NCBI RefSeq assembly: GCF_008831285.2
Contig: NC_045138.2
Coordinates: 14,334,571 to 14,398,570 of the forward strand
Length of the DNA: 64,000 bases
From: Nymphaea colorata
Taxonomy: Eukaryota; Streptophyta; Magnoliopsida; Nymphaeales; Nymphaeaceae
Reading direction: 5' to 3'
Under the pieces are notes generated by a model. That model was not told the origin of the DNA and ran no database searches. It saw only the letters and a list, made by a program, of their open reading frames with translations. Positions 1 to 11,799 of the stretch are shown here, one piece after another. The position numbers were made by a program, and so were the translations under genes. Within the stretch, counting starts at the first letter, position 1; each line of letters opens with the position of its first letter.

Positions 1-724
1 TTTTTCAAAAATTTTATATAATATAAATGTTTTTTTTTAAATTTACATGTTAATTTAAAAAAAATTAAGGGGAGCCGGCCCTTGGTTCAACCAACAATTG
101 AATAAATAAATAAATAAATAAAATTCTCAGACGGCCTTAAAATTTGATGAAGTCGATATCGAAGTGGGAATGGAACCTATGGCAATGAGTTGGTTTAAGA
201 ATCTCAAGAGCAAGAGTTTGTTTGAGACTCTTAGAGGGAAGGAACAATATTTATATTCCTCGAAGCAAACTTCGATGTTATTAAAATTGTGTATTTCAAG
301 AACATGTATCTTAAGAAAAAAAAAAGATACAATGTTCGCATAAAGTATTGGCGTGGCTCTTTTATCTCTATTTCGGGCACATTTACAGAAAATAGAAAAT
401 CACGAATCTTGGCAGAAGACAAAGGGGGAAAAAAATTTGAGAGCTAGGCAAATCATGTATTAGAAATTTGGTAGTTGTTGATATGCAAAGACTTTTTTTT
501 TTTTTTTTTAATTATTAGTGGAGTTACACCTTTCAACTGTTGCTTGACTTACTTTAGTCACAAGTGGTACCTCTCAACCAAACATATCTGGTTTCACTAG
601 TATATATATATATATATATATATATTTGAATTTTTAAGGTTTTGACTTGTTTTGAGTGCTTGGGTGATATATATATATATGTATGGGGTTTGAGTGAACT
701 TAAGTTAAATCATTCAACTTGAGT

Positions 725-892
725 GTCGCACTGACCATCATCTACATTTCAGAAAAACTGCTAAAACATGACAACGATTATGAGATTCATATCTCAAACC
801 CCTTAAAAGTCGCACTGACCATCATTTACATTTCAGAAAAACTGCTAAAACATGACAACGATTATGAGATTCATCTCTCAAACCCCTTAAAT
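725..892. repeat. 84-bp tandem duplication
   Basis: Two adjacent copies, 725-808 and 809-892, differ at only 3 of 84 positions. The period is a multiple of three and one frame is open through both, but it has no ATG and no family resemblance, so it is more likely a young non-coding duplication. Confidence 0.9.
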
Positions 893-2461
893 GTGAGTCG
901 CCTGTTGGCCTTAATGAACTAAAAAATTCAAAAGTTTTTTTGATACTATAATAAAATAATGTCAAAAAAAGACAATTCAAACAAAAGAAAAATTCTTAAA
1001 TTTAGTTTAGGTATGATCTATGTGATAATTGAATTTACAAAGAAAACAGAACATTTTGTTGTGGCTTTCTGCGTGGAATGTATGGAACGCAGTTGATGAT
1101 TCATTATTATTTTTTTGATATACGAGCGCGGTTAGTTTTCTGCGTATGGTCTTTGACAAATAATATTAACAATTGTTTTTCTAAAGTAAAAAAAACTAAT
1201 CAATTATTGTGCAGTCGGCCGACTTCCGAACTCTATTTTCAAAAGCTTTGTCTGTCGTTGCCGCCAACAACCTTCGCCACCACGACGTCGACGTGATTGG
1301 GCAATGAATGGAAGGTTGCTTCCCACAAATTAAAATTTAACATTAAATTTTTGAACTGACAAGCACATGATCTGTACTGCGGATCTTTTATATTGAAGCT
1401 TTGAACTGAAAAGAATTTTTTATTAGCATTTCTTTCTCTCAAGCTCCTGTTTGTTTCAAAATTAGATGACAGAAGAAGGAAAAGGTATGAAATTGGATTT
1501 TGATTTGAAGAAGCAAAAGCGTGGAGGAAGCGAGAGGTGATATTGAATGTTGCCATAAAAAAAAGAACATGACTCAGATGAATCCTCTCGAAATCTCTGC
1601 CCACAGGTTTTTCTGGTTTCATCTTGTTTGCACACACTCAAAGCTGGATCGCCTCGCCTTTCCTGTACAATTTTTTTTTTTCTTGCTTGAAGCAAACATC
1701 AATCACCATTTTGTCACCCACTTTCCCATTTGACACAAACATCACCTGCCATTTTCTCACGCCCTTTTCTTACCTGCCTTGTTTATTATACTCCATCAAG
1801 ACAATGTTATTTTCGCATGAGTAATACTTTCCTTGCAGGCACCCGCGCACACACATACAGACACACACACAGAGGATCGAAGATCTGAATATCAATACCT
1901 TTCTTAATTCCTCTTCTGGTTGTCGTGAAAACAGTATGTTGGAGTTCATTTGGTAGTGAAGCCACCAAGTTTAGAGTAATGAGCTATGCTAATCAAGTCA
2001 TATGCGACCTAAAGTCACACACGGGTGGCAAAAGGACTCTCGTGCTCCTGCGAGGTGTGCAATGAGTGTAATAACTTAACCCATTCCGGCTCGGGTTATT
2101 AATTTGGCAGATTTCATCTCGTCCTTTGAAGGTTTCAGTTTTCAATTTTAAAAAGGCTAAGAACCAGAACGACTGATCATTTAACTAACTCCTTTATAAT
2201 GCCTTGAAAATTTCCAACAATTTTTAATACATGATTAAGCTTTTTATAATAGGGTTTTACAATCTACCTTCTTTTAAGGCACATGTCCATCCAGATAGGA
2301 CCCAGGGACGCAGTGTTGAACCAGCCTTGGATATCAATTATGATAACCCAGCTCCATCTCAATCTGATCTCGTGCTTCTGGTTTAACATATTTGAACTCA
2401 CCCCTCAACAGTTTTAGTTCTACCTCCAAAAAAAACTAGGAAAACTAAGAACAAGAATAGC

Positions 2462-2525
2462 TAATCACTTAACCAACCCTTTTATAAGCCCATGATCACT
2501 TAACCAACCCTTTTATAGGCCCGTG
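2462..2525. repeat. 31-bp tandem duplication within a larger diverged duplication
   Basis: ATCACTTAACCAACCC plus TTTTATA occurs at 2464 and again at 2495. A diverged single copy lies near 2177, inside a block (about 2090-2290) that resembles 2360-2580 over its length. Confidence 0.7.
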
Positions 2526-3502
2526 AAGATTTCCAATGGTTTCAAATATGAGATTGAACTTCTCGTAACAGTGTTACACCGAGTACATCGTGAATGCAAT
2601 TGATGTTTGACAAAAAAAAACTAATCACAGCATACTTTTTGAGCTGTCTAACTCTCCTTGAATTAGCAGTCACCTCAAATAAGACCGGATGCTTGAACTT
2701 CGCTGCATACCAATTTCTGGGTATTCATAAGTTCTTTAGAAAAAAAGCATGCCTATTGAACTGACTTTCAACTCAATTCCCTTCGAATATCTTGCATGCC
2801 ATGCTCATAATCATGCATAGAATGTGCGTATATATATATATATATATATAGTAACATATTACTCATATGCAGGCTTCATAGTTTGTTAAGCTGTTTCTCC
2901 GGCAAAGTAACCATACTTATAGGTTAAAAAATACATAAAATTACATGAATGAGAAGAACATCTTCAAAATTTGATGTTTAAACTGAATTTTACAAGCTTA
3001 AAAAACTAGGATTCTTAACTTCTAAATCCTTATAAAATCTAGTTTGTATATCTAATTCATATAAATTTATATGGTTAGGTTTACAAAAACACAGAACTCA
3101 AAACTTGATAGTCAAAGAGGCAAGATTGACTGTCCATATATATATATATATATATACACGCACACGCAGACACTTACGTTTCCACCACCCTCTTGATGCC
3201 CTGCACGTGCTCGTGCGTGCAGTCTACAACTGATCTTTTATATAATGAGCATCTTATCATGTTTACAGGCTCAAACATACCAAACACAAGCATTCCAGAT
3301 CAGATTCGTACGACCAACTCTTCATATTACAAAAAGAAGCTCATAATTAACTGGCAACCACGTGTTTAGAATCTGCAAGGGAAAAAGGAGAAAAAGAAAG
3401 AGGAAGCAAGCTGGCGTACAGAATCAAAAGGGAAAGGGAAAAAGATGGAGGCAAAATGGAGAACAGAATCATGGACGCAGTCAAAACTCAAAAGCAGTAG
3501 GC

Positions 3503-3508
3503 TTTATT
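3503..3508 (-). terminator. AATAAA overlapping the hydrolase stop codon
   Basis: On the minus strand the hydrolase TAA stop (3509-3507) is immediately followed by TAAA, so a canonical AATAAA hexamer shares two bases with the stop codon. Cleavage 15-30 nt later would leave a very short 3' UTR. Whether it is used cannot be seen from sequence, and other signals may lie further downstream. Confidence 0.4.
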
Positions 3509-6500
3509 ATTCTCCTTGCAAAAGCACTTTCAAAACTTCCACGCTAAAACCATCTCTAAAGATGAGAAGATGGCCTGCACCTCTGATCTCATGGTAGTGC
3601 ACCCAAGGAAGCTTTTCAGAAACGTAGCGCTGCAGAGATACTGGAACCAGGCCATCGTCATCCCCCTGCCAGAGGTGAACAGAAGCTTCACCGTTAGGAA
3701 ATGGGTTATCTAGATCCATAGGATTAAATTCCCAGCTTCCGAATCCAATATTCATATCTTGATGGATAGAAACATAGGCACCTTGCTGTCTACTATAACC
3801 CTGAAAATGCATACCAGAAAGGAAACAACAAACAATGTGTGAGGGAGAAAAAGAGGTGCCATCTACATAAAAGAAATAGGATTTCAGAACAGAGGAGATT
3901 AACTAATACTGACAACATACGGAACCAGCAATTCAACAATTGTGCATCAAAGTTGTAGAAAGATATATGTCAGATATGCGGATTATTGCAATCTAATAAG
4001 CAGAAAAGCACAAGCATCAATGTTCCCAAATGCAGAATGTATGGACCTAGAGAGCAAAATAAGATCAATGTAACAAACACAAGGTGGCCATAGAAGTTTA
4101 TACTTTAAAATAGTGAATAATAGTATGGTTGCTGAAGGTACCTTTGGGGAAACATCTAGCAAAAAAATCAATAAGCAAAGTCATTTCAAGAATTTAACTG
4201 CTCATAGTGCAATACTAAATTATTGGTAAAGGAAGAAACACAGAACAATTTATTGCAAAAGCTCATCGCACTTTATGGTAGCCATTTTGCAGTCCACTAC
4301 TGACGTAGTGCATATCCTCACACGACGAAAAGGATCCAGCATCATTATGAAATTTCTCTTTCCATAGTTAAATATTCTGCATGCATCTATGTCTGTTATG
4401 AATAGTTTCCTCTGGAATAGCTCACTAGAAGAACATGACGAATCTGCCAGGATTCAATTGAGTCAGTGTCATGAATTTTCAACAGAAGAATGGGTACAAT
4501 AGGAAGGAAGAACAAATTTGCACTTTTATGCACAGAGACTGAGAGTCAGGAGTTGAAATAACTCCAGGGAACTGGCATGACTGCAAAGGTCCAAGGCTTA
4601 TAATAGCTGAGGCAAATGTTACAATGCTTTTGAAACAGAAACACCACTAATAAAAAAAAAATTAAAATAATTCAAAAATTAATAGGCATCTAATAATCCT
4701 TTAGCCTACAATACTGCATTCTAGCCTTGAAAATTTCAATTGACAGCTAAAAACGTCTACCAAGTACATCTGAAAAGGATGTGTCTGTACTGTCTATTAG
4801 AAAACAACCGTCCATTGGTTTCCTTAGTTTTCAAGAATTTTTTAGATCGTAAACTGGCTGAATTGGTTAGCAACAAAGCTTCCAGCGGAGTAAACCATAA
4901 ACTGCTGCAACTCAACTCCTTCAGTCAGGCCTTGGAAGGGATAGCTGACACTCTAAAGCCTGTTCCGTACATACTTTCTTCTAGCTATACAAGACATGGT
5001 TCAGTGGTCAAGACTTGGAATACCAACAATCTTCCAGACTGCTCGGACCCTCAACCAAAAATAATTTCTTCTGACTAGTTTCCAGTTTTAATCAATAAAT
5101 TTTGAACCGACAAAATTATTCTGTGACACAACTTGCACCTTAATCTGGACATCTGGTTCCCTGTGAATGATAGAAGTTTCACAGTTTCTACATAATAGTT
5201 TCTTATCCAGGAATATTATATGAAAAATACTTCCGTTCAAATTATGGACAAAAATTAAGTGTACATAAACATGAACTGTTTCATTTCTCTTGCTATAATT
5301 TTACAGATCATTGCTGTATCAACATCCTAGGCTTAGGTTTCAATGCATTTCAGAATGCATGTCACTAATGAAGAATGGACCATGATTTTAGATGTGACCT
5401 ACAGGCCAATGCACTCATCTTTAACTATGAGTTCGAAAAAATGGTTAATGAATCTGCCCTAGACACTACAAGTAGGCAAAAAATTAAATTGTGGTATAAG
5501 GTGAGATCCTACAACCACTTCTGTACCTAGGCATTAACATGAATGACTCAAAAAATATACTTTGAGATTTATAAGGACAAACCTGAGAACACGTTTTCAA
5601 GTCTCTCAACTTGTGAATCAACTCCATATCTGGAGAAGTAAAAACTCTAGGATCTTTCGATGCAACACTAGAAGAAGGAAACCATTTTTGAGTCATCCAC
5701 CAATACGTAAGCCAAGGAGCATAGTGAGCAACCCGAAGGGCCCACTGGTCCTGTAAAAGCTGCTTGTTGTAAGCTTCTCTTGACAAATTAGTAGGGAAAC
5801 TAGGCCACCAGTAGTTAACAACTGGAGCAATTAGTGCTCCTCCTGCTATCCTGTTGCCAGTCAAGTTACAAAAATTAGTTCTTACCTGGAAAAAACTAAG
5901 TTGATTAAATTTCTAAAATACAAAGGCAATGTGCAAAGTATTACATGAAAATTAACATACTCAGTCTGCATCTCCTTTTTACAAATATAATATGAAATGT
6001 GAGACAAACTACACAAGAACATTACATCAACACCTTTTCAAGATGGACCTAAGCCACTGTGTATCCTAAAAGGATGAGCACCAACTATTAAACATAAACC
6101 TTTCCTCTTGTCAGGCAAAACTATGCACAAAGCTTTCACATATGCAAACTTAACAACTTGGAGGTCCTGTAAGCCAGGCTATTGTCATCTGCATACTTAG
6201 AAGAGAGCATTAATTTCCTGAAGGGAAGACAAAAGAAAATTAAGGAAATCCTCAGAGGAAAGTAAGCATTGACTACATACAGTTGATGTTTAGTGCAAAA
6301 AATGAACATCAGAAGCACCACAGCGGCATTTTGGAAGGTCGCTTATTAGAAAAGGTAAGAATGTTACGTGTGCAACAGTAGATATGTTAAAACAGGAATA
6401 CCAAACAACAGCAAGATGTGGATGAATAACGTTGAACCAAGTACCTGTGAGGTATGTATTTAAGACAACTCCAGACAGAATGACCTCCCATGGAGAATCC

Positions 6501-7034
6501 AATCACATAAAATTTTGATCCCAACTGCAACTGATCTGCCAACTCTTCAATGTCAAAAGCTTTTCTCTTCACTGAGTGATTGGGATCTGGGCCACTCTCT
6601 CCATATCCGGGTCTGTCGTAGGACACTAAGTACACTCCCATCTCCTCCAAAACATCCTGAAATACCACTCACATTGATACTTCCCACTCTGAAACAGATG
6701 AAATGAAATACAAAAGAACACCGAAAGATAAAAAAATGAATCACTTTGCAAGAAAAAAGGTTCATACCGGGGAAACAGGCAAGGTCTGAAAACGACACCC
6801 ATCAAAGCCGTGAACAAAAATAATCTTATACTTTGCTTCCGTTTTAGGAACACCAAACTCTTCGTAAGCAAGATATCTTCCATCTGCGAGCTTAATTCTA
6901 GGTGCAGTAATAGGAGGACCATCTCGAGATCCGCATATTTTAGGGGGAGGTGGCTGGATCGCTCGATATCCCCATGCTAAGAATCCAACTAAAACCACAA
7001 TGGCAATCTTTGACAAAAAACCTGAAACATCCAT
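3507..7034 (-). CDS. alpha/beta hydrolase, N-terminally membrane-anchored, four exons
   Basis: Serine hydrolase of the alpha/beta-fold superfamily, 346 aa; the substrate cannot be read from sequence. Exons on the minus strand are 7034-6768, 6656-6445, 5850-5583 and 3800-3507. All introns are GT-AG and the frame is kept throughout (267+212+268+294 nt). Residues 8-25 form a hydrophobic segment followed by a proline run, suggesting a signal anchor. The fold signature is complete: oxyanion HG at 75-76, nucleophile elbow GFSMGG with Ser144, an acidic GDDD stretch at 295-298 that should hold the catalytic Asp, and the GAGH histidine at 326. The Trp-rich region 170-220 is the expected lid. A GTG codon lies two codons upstream in frame, but I chose the ATG at 7034. 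Intron 3 is 1.8 kb. The 5' leader probably extends to about 7.5 kb and may contain an intron. It resembles the plant hydrolase group with an N-terminal anchor; enzymatic role unassigned. Confidence 0.93.
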
Positions 7035-7044
7035 TTTCACATAA

Positions 7045-7634
7045 CATACTCAAGATAAGATAACCAAAATAAAAAGGAAAAAAGGAACCAGAGAACCATT
7101 TTGATTACATGAACATAATGAACACAGAGAAAAGGAAAAGAAGAAAAGGAAACACGAAGTGGGCAGCGAATTTCGTAATCTTAAACTAATAAGCTCACAG
7201 GGAAACCAGAAAACAACCCCTTATGCCACGAAAACAAAGAGGAATGAACCAAGAAAGAGAGTAAAATGAAGGGAAAAGGACTATGTACCCCTAAAGTTCA
7301 TGGAAGAAATGCAGACACAATTGAAAAGAAGAAGATTAAGGGAAAGAAGACTCGCCTGCGGAAAATCGGAAATTGTAACCTCGCTTTGATTTCCTGGTGT
7401 GAGCCCTCGCTGATGCAGCTGAAATCTTACGATGGGAACCTGCCATCGACCGAAGAGAGAGAGAGAGAAGAAAGACAGACAGACAGAAAGAGTCTCTCTC
7501 TTCGTTCTTCGGCTGCCTTGCTGGCTACCGTTGTCCGAAAAATGTCACACACCATTCCCGTTTACCCTTTAAGAAGCCCAAGTTTTCCAAAAGCCATCGA
7601 TAGTCATAGTTTCACACGAACGGTTCTAAAGCCG

Positions 7635-7680
<46 letters not shown>

Positions 7681-8830
7681 GCTCAAGTTTTGGGTCACTA
7701 ACAACAAAAGCGCTCACTTTTTGGGCGTGCACAAAAGGGCCCTCAACTTTTACTGAACACATTTGTGACTGCTTCCGACGAAAAATGTTACGTGATAAAC
7801 AAATTTTCTAAAGTACCCGTTATAGGTTAATGAAAGGACCCACGACCTTATTGTAAAACAGAAAAGAGAATTTTTTTTCATGTTCTACTAGTCCGAACCT
7901 CTATGTCTCATCTCATTTTTCAGCCACCTCTTTTAGGTATCTCGGGCTCAATTTTTTTGGTGCCTACTTCCAGCGACACCCACACTCTTTTTCTCTTTCT
8001 CTCACCAAGTCATGGAGAGAAGGTTGAGTTAGGTGGGTTGGGTGATGTGTTATAGCCACTTTCTCGTTCAAATCTTGGAGGGTGTTATTTCAATAATCTT
8101 AAACAATGTTGAGCTTGAGATAGATTAGGAATACCATTATGACTGTTATTGTCCCTCCCTCTTCCCCCATGTTTTCTTTCTCTGGTTTTATGGTAAGGCG
8201 TGCTAGTTCAACCTTGAAATTTTTGGCAGAGCAATAAAGAAAAAAGTTTTACAAATGATGCAGTAAATGGGTGGGGAATGTTACCATGGGGCTCCGCCAC
8301 TGCTTTCGTGTCCACGTCGTTCGCATTTTTCTGTTGTTATGTGAACGCTTCTTAGTATGAAGCATCTTGGTGCACAATGTTTGCTCGTGGAATTATCCTT
8401 TCGTGGCAAATGCTCATTGCCAACGCCTCCATTTGTTTGTTGAAATGCCCACAAAAGCATTCAGTCAACAACAGCCTTCATGGTTGTATACGTAGCTGTC
8501 ATGTGTTCACTGTGAGATAGTTTGCAGGTAGGGAGAGGGAGAGGAAAAGAGAACGATTATTAAATCACTGATCTGAACTCAGTCACTACGACTGCCCAGC
8601 AGTTCCTGTTGCAAATTTGTAATTGAAAAGTTCTGCACAAAAACGTAAAAACAGAGGTAAGACACAAAAAGATAGATGACTTTTTGGGATCTTAAAAAAG
8701 CAGTACATTGTTGGCTGAAAGAAGAGAAACCCACTAGAATTCAAATTAGAAGGGGAAATAGAACAACGTAGCTTAGGTTTTAGAGGTCACATTAGAATTT
8801 TCAATAAGAAAATAGGGAAAGAAAAGCTTA
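7045..8830. other. hydrolase leader region and intergenic DNA
   Basis: The first about 450 bp are probably the 5' UTR, a possible leader intron and the promoter of the hydrolase. A GA-rich patch lies at 7456-7500. A (TA)n tract covers 7636-7677. No ORF with family features. GGGGCTCCGCCACTGC at about 8288-8303 is the reverse complement of the end motif of the GTGGCGGAGCC repeat family described elsewhere in this window. Confidence 0.55.
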
Positions 8831-8831
8831 C

Positions 8832-8954
8832 CATAAAGGTTGGCAATGGCATATGAGATAGCTAGAGCTAGCCGGTGGAGACACCCTTCCCACAACCTGA
8901 CATGTCTTGCCCGAGCAACAGCTTCAATTGCTCTCTTTCTCATCAACATTTTTT
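8832..8954 (-). other. candidate coding exon, unassigned
   Basis: On the minus strand a pyrimidine-rich acceptor ending CTTTTTAG is followed by 123 bp with one fully open frame, ending at a strong donor TATG|GTAAGC. The frame starts MLMRKRAIEAVARARH and continues as a basic, amphipathic stretch to SYAIANLYG. The other two frames contain stops. I found no convincing partner exon on either side, so it may be an isolated relic or part of a gene with small exons. Confidence 0.3.
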
Positions 8955-8959
8955 CTAAA

Positions 8960-11799
8960 AAGAAAGGAAAATATTAAGTACCAAGCTTCAACAAGCTCTT
9001 GAACTGTGACCAGTCCTAACACAATCATTAGCTGAAAGCTAATGCTGAAAATTGCACCTCTATCCTAGAATTTTGTTTTCTTGTTTGCTTTTTTTTTTTT
9101 GTCACCGAATTATCTTATGCTATGGAGCCAAAGAATGCAAAAACTTGTAAAAGACGATTTCCCCGAGCTACTCAGTTCCTCGTTGCTTCCACAACATCAA
9201 CATGTTAAGCTCATTGAATTCCACAACGTGTTAAACTCCCCGAATCACATCCATTCTTTCTCTAGAGAGAGAATAAAAAATATGGAGATATGAGTTTTAA
9301 ATACATATATGGGGTTGGGTCGAGCCCCCAATACTCGACTCGACAAGTGTTTGTGTGTTTTTAATCGGGTCACCCCGGATGTTATACTTTTTAATCGGGG
9401 GTCACCCTGGATGTTATAATAACCAGCCCAAGCTCGGCTCATCACAGGTTAGATATCCAACTACCCACTGGGCACCCGGCTTGTTGCCCACCTTTCAATG
9501 CAGTAAAAAATGTGAAATGTAAGCTTGTTTTTGTTAGTTTTTCAAGAGTTGAGTGTGATTTTCTAAAATTCTCTGTTGTGGAAATTAGTTTTTCTAATGG
9601 TGTGTCGGTTTACTGAAAGGACTGGGCCGAGGAAGGAGAGAGTAACGAGAATACAAGACAGCCACTCTAGGTGCTACTTAATTATATCTACTCAATCATT
9701 GTGCTATATCGAACTTAAAATAACATCATTTTGGAATACGATCACTATTCTCGTATACCTACATTGCCATATCAGTAAAATCAATCCAATTTGCGTTCTA
9801 ATATGACTCATTGGTTCTTTTTATCGCTTTTCTTTGTTAAAAGTTTCCAACGTTGGTTCAACTTTATCTCATAACGGCGTTTGAATCTAAGCGTACGCCC
9901 AAGCCCAATGGCTGCCACATGATAAAAAACGGCAAAAGGCAATCAAAATTTGAGGAATGGAAATGATCTTTCGAGAAATTTGACAAAGTTAGAGTGGGGA
10001 TTGATTGTATATCACAAGGAGTCTCTCTTCCCAACAGCGGGAGCCATGCTAGAAGCCGCAGATTGCTTAGGCTGGATGTTACATGTTCTTTCTGCTTGCA
10101 TTTTATTGTATGACAGAAAAAAGGAGCTCTGTTGCATGTCAAAGTGCATCACAAGCTCAGCCAACTTAACCAAGCCTTGGATGATACGAGTTCAGCCAAT
10201 TAAATAAATGAGAACTTCAACCAACAGAGAAGTAAAGCAGAGGCTTGTCTAGAAGCGCCCACACACGCGCGCACAGAGAGAGAGAGTATATATATATATA
10301 TATATGGTGAAATGGCCAAGAATCTTGAAGGGAAAGTTTGGTGGTCTGGAGAAGCTATTCAGGTGCATGCATTCTGATAAATTCTCCACAGTAAAAGAGT
10401 GGTACACGTCGAGGTCTGACTTTCTCCCCCCGTGTTTTAGCTAGAAAACTTTCTTGACACAGAACTTATACCGGACAACTTCACCTATGTTGTAGGTCGT
10501 TACTAACCAGAGACATTCTTCACAAAAATCAGGAACATTCTTCACTCGAGGTAAAAACACTATGAAGAAGAGGCGCATCTTCAGATTGAAATCATGAATA
10601 GAGATCACGACGTCATGAATGTATCTCCCATTAGCCCAAGTGCTCACAGCCAAAAGGAACAATGCTCGGGCTCATATTCTCCAGACCAGACGTGCTTGAT
10701 GTTTTCGACGATCACCATTTTTAACAGGCTCCCAATGGTCTCTGAAATTTGGGAGGAAAATAGCCATAATAGATAACCTGTAAATCACCAAAATTCCACA
10801 TTAGTTCCTCCAAAGAAAAAACATCCACGAAGAACCTGAACCCCAGCCACACACCCAAAAAAATGTAATCCACGGTAGGAACTGGTCCGATCAGTCCCTT
10901 CATATGTTGCGTCAATCCTTGTAGTTCAAAACCCTGTAGTTGAAAGCGCGGATCTCTTTTCTTATTTCTCTTTTGCATAACCTGACAATGTGGATGAGAT
11001 CAACCTTTAGCTAAGAGTGTGTTATATTAGATCCATGCACACTAGGGTTCAGTACTAAAAAAAAGTTTTATTTGTCAAAGTATGTTGAAGTAGACATGGT
11101 AGCTGAAAACATGTGGTGTAAAAGACTAAATGGAAGAGATAGACATCAGATAATCCTTAGCCAGTAAAAATTTTCAGCAGAGAATGTGGACAACAAGCAA
11201 GCTGATTAGCTATGAAATGTTCCAGCAAATCTCACAAGAAGCTCCCAACGGAGTACTTGCATTCGGTGGGTCAATGATTAACACTGTTCAAGACTCACCA
11301 ATTTCATGGAAGAAGCACAGTCTCTGCAGCTGTCTTAATAACATTGCCTCCGGAGCGTTCAAATCTTCAATACTGCAAACGAATTAGGGTTTAGGATTTT
11401 GGCCTTAAATTCCAAAAGTAAGCCAACCAGAATCCACAATCTGCATGACCAAGCGAAGCCAGTATTTGGCAGTCACAGTAATGGCAAGCCAATAAAGCAA
11501 AGATTGTTTTGTTGAGACAGATTTGAGACCACGAAGCCCAGGATCACCTGCAGAACAGCATTTCTCTAACATATTTCATCACTCATAACACACAAGCCCC
11601 ATTAAGAAATTTTCACAATGAATGCCCATTAAAACGGTCTCGTGAGACGTGACAGCAAGTTTTGCTCAACAATTAGCCCACATAGCTGTCATGGCATCTT
11701 GGTAGCTCCATGCTCCACCTCCTACTACAACACAGTGCAGGATACCAACAGGATGCTCAAAAGAGTGTGGTATATGTGCTTACAATATATAAGCCTCTG
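8960..11799. other. intergenic and PPR 3' region
   Basis: Contains a poly-T run (9089-9100), a 31-bp tandem duplication at about 9357-9420 in transposon-like GC-richer DNA, a (TA)n at 10288-10306, gene-like debris at 10441-10980 on the minus strand, and a telomere-like TTAGGGTTTAGG at 11384-11395. The PPR 3' UTR should occupy some of 11.5-11.8 kb. Confidence 0.5.
10441..10980 (-). pseudogene. gene-like minus-strand debris, possible relic
   Basis: Consecutive minus-strand open frames (10980-10721 from an ATG, a middle frame reading SLLKMVIVENIKHVW, then 10662-10441) appear to continue each other after frame changes, and two intron-acceptor-like TTACAG/TTTCAG sites lie between them. The composition looks coding rather than random, but I recognise no family. 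It could be a decayed gene, exons of an unannotated gene, or chance. Confidence 0.18.

Larger units (their letters stand above)
1..3360. other. intergenic, repeat-rich
   Basis: No supportable gene. Contains the edge of an AT-rich repeat (1-100, with GGGGAGCCGGCCC), a poly-T run near 490-509, (TA)n at 601-625 and 667-680, an 84-bp tandem duplication at 725-892, a diverged duplication at about 2090-2580, and (TA)n at 2829-2850 and near 3138. A 132-codon minus ORF at 1239-1637 has no recognisable domain and poor composition. Confidence 0.7.

Noticed and set aside
1239-1637. 132-codon minus-strand ORF
   Set aside because: No domain, irregular composition, overlapping ORFs on both strands and no gene signals around it.
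11384-11395. TTAGGGTTTAGG as a possible interstitial telomere
   Set aside because: Fewer than two heptamer units; common as a telo-box or by chance.
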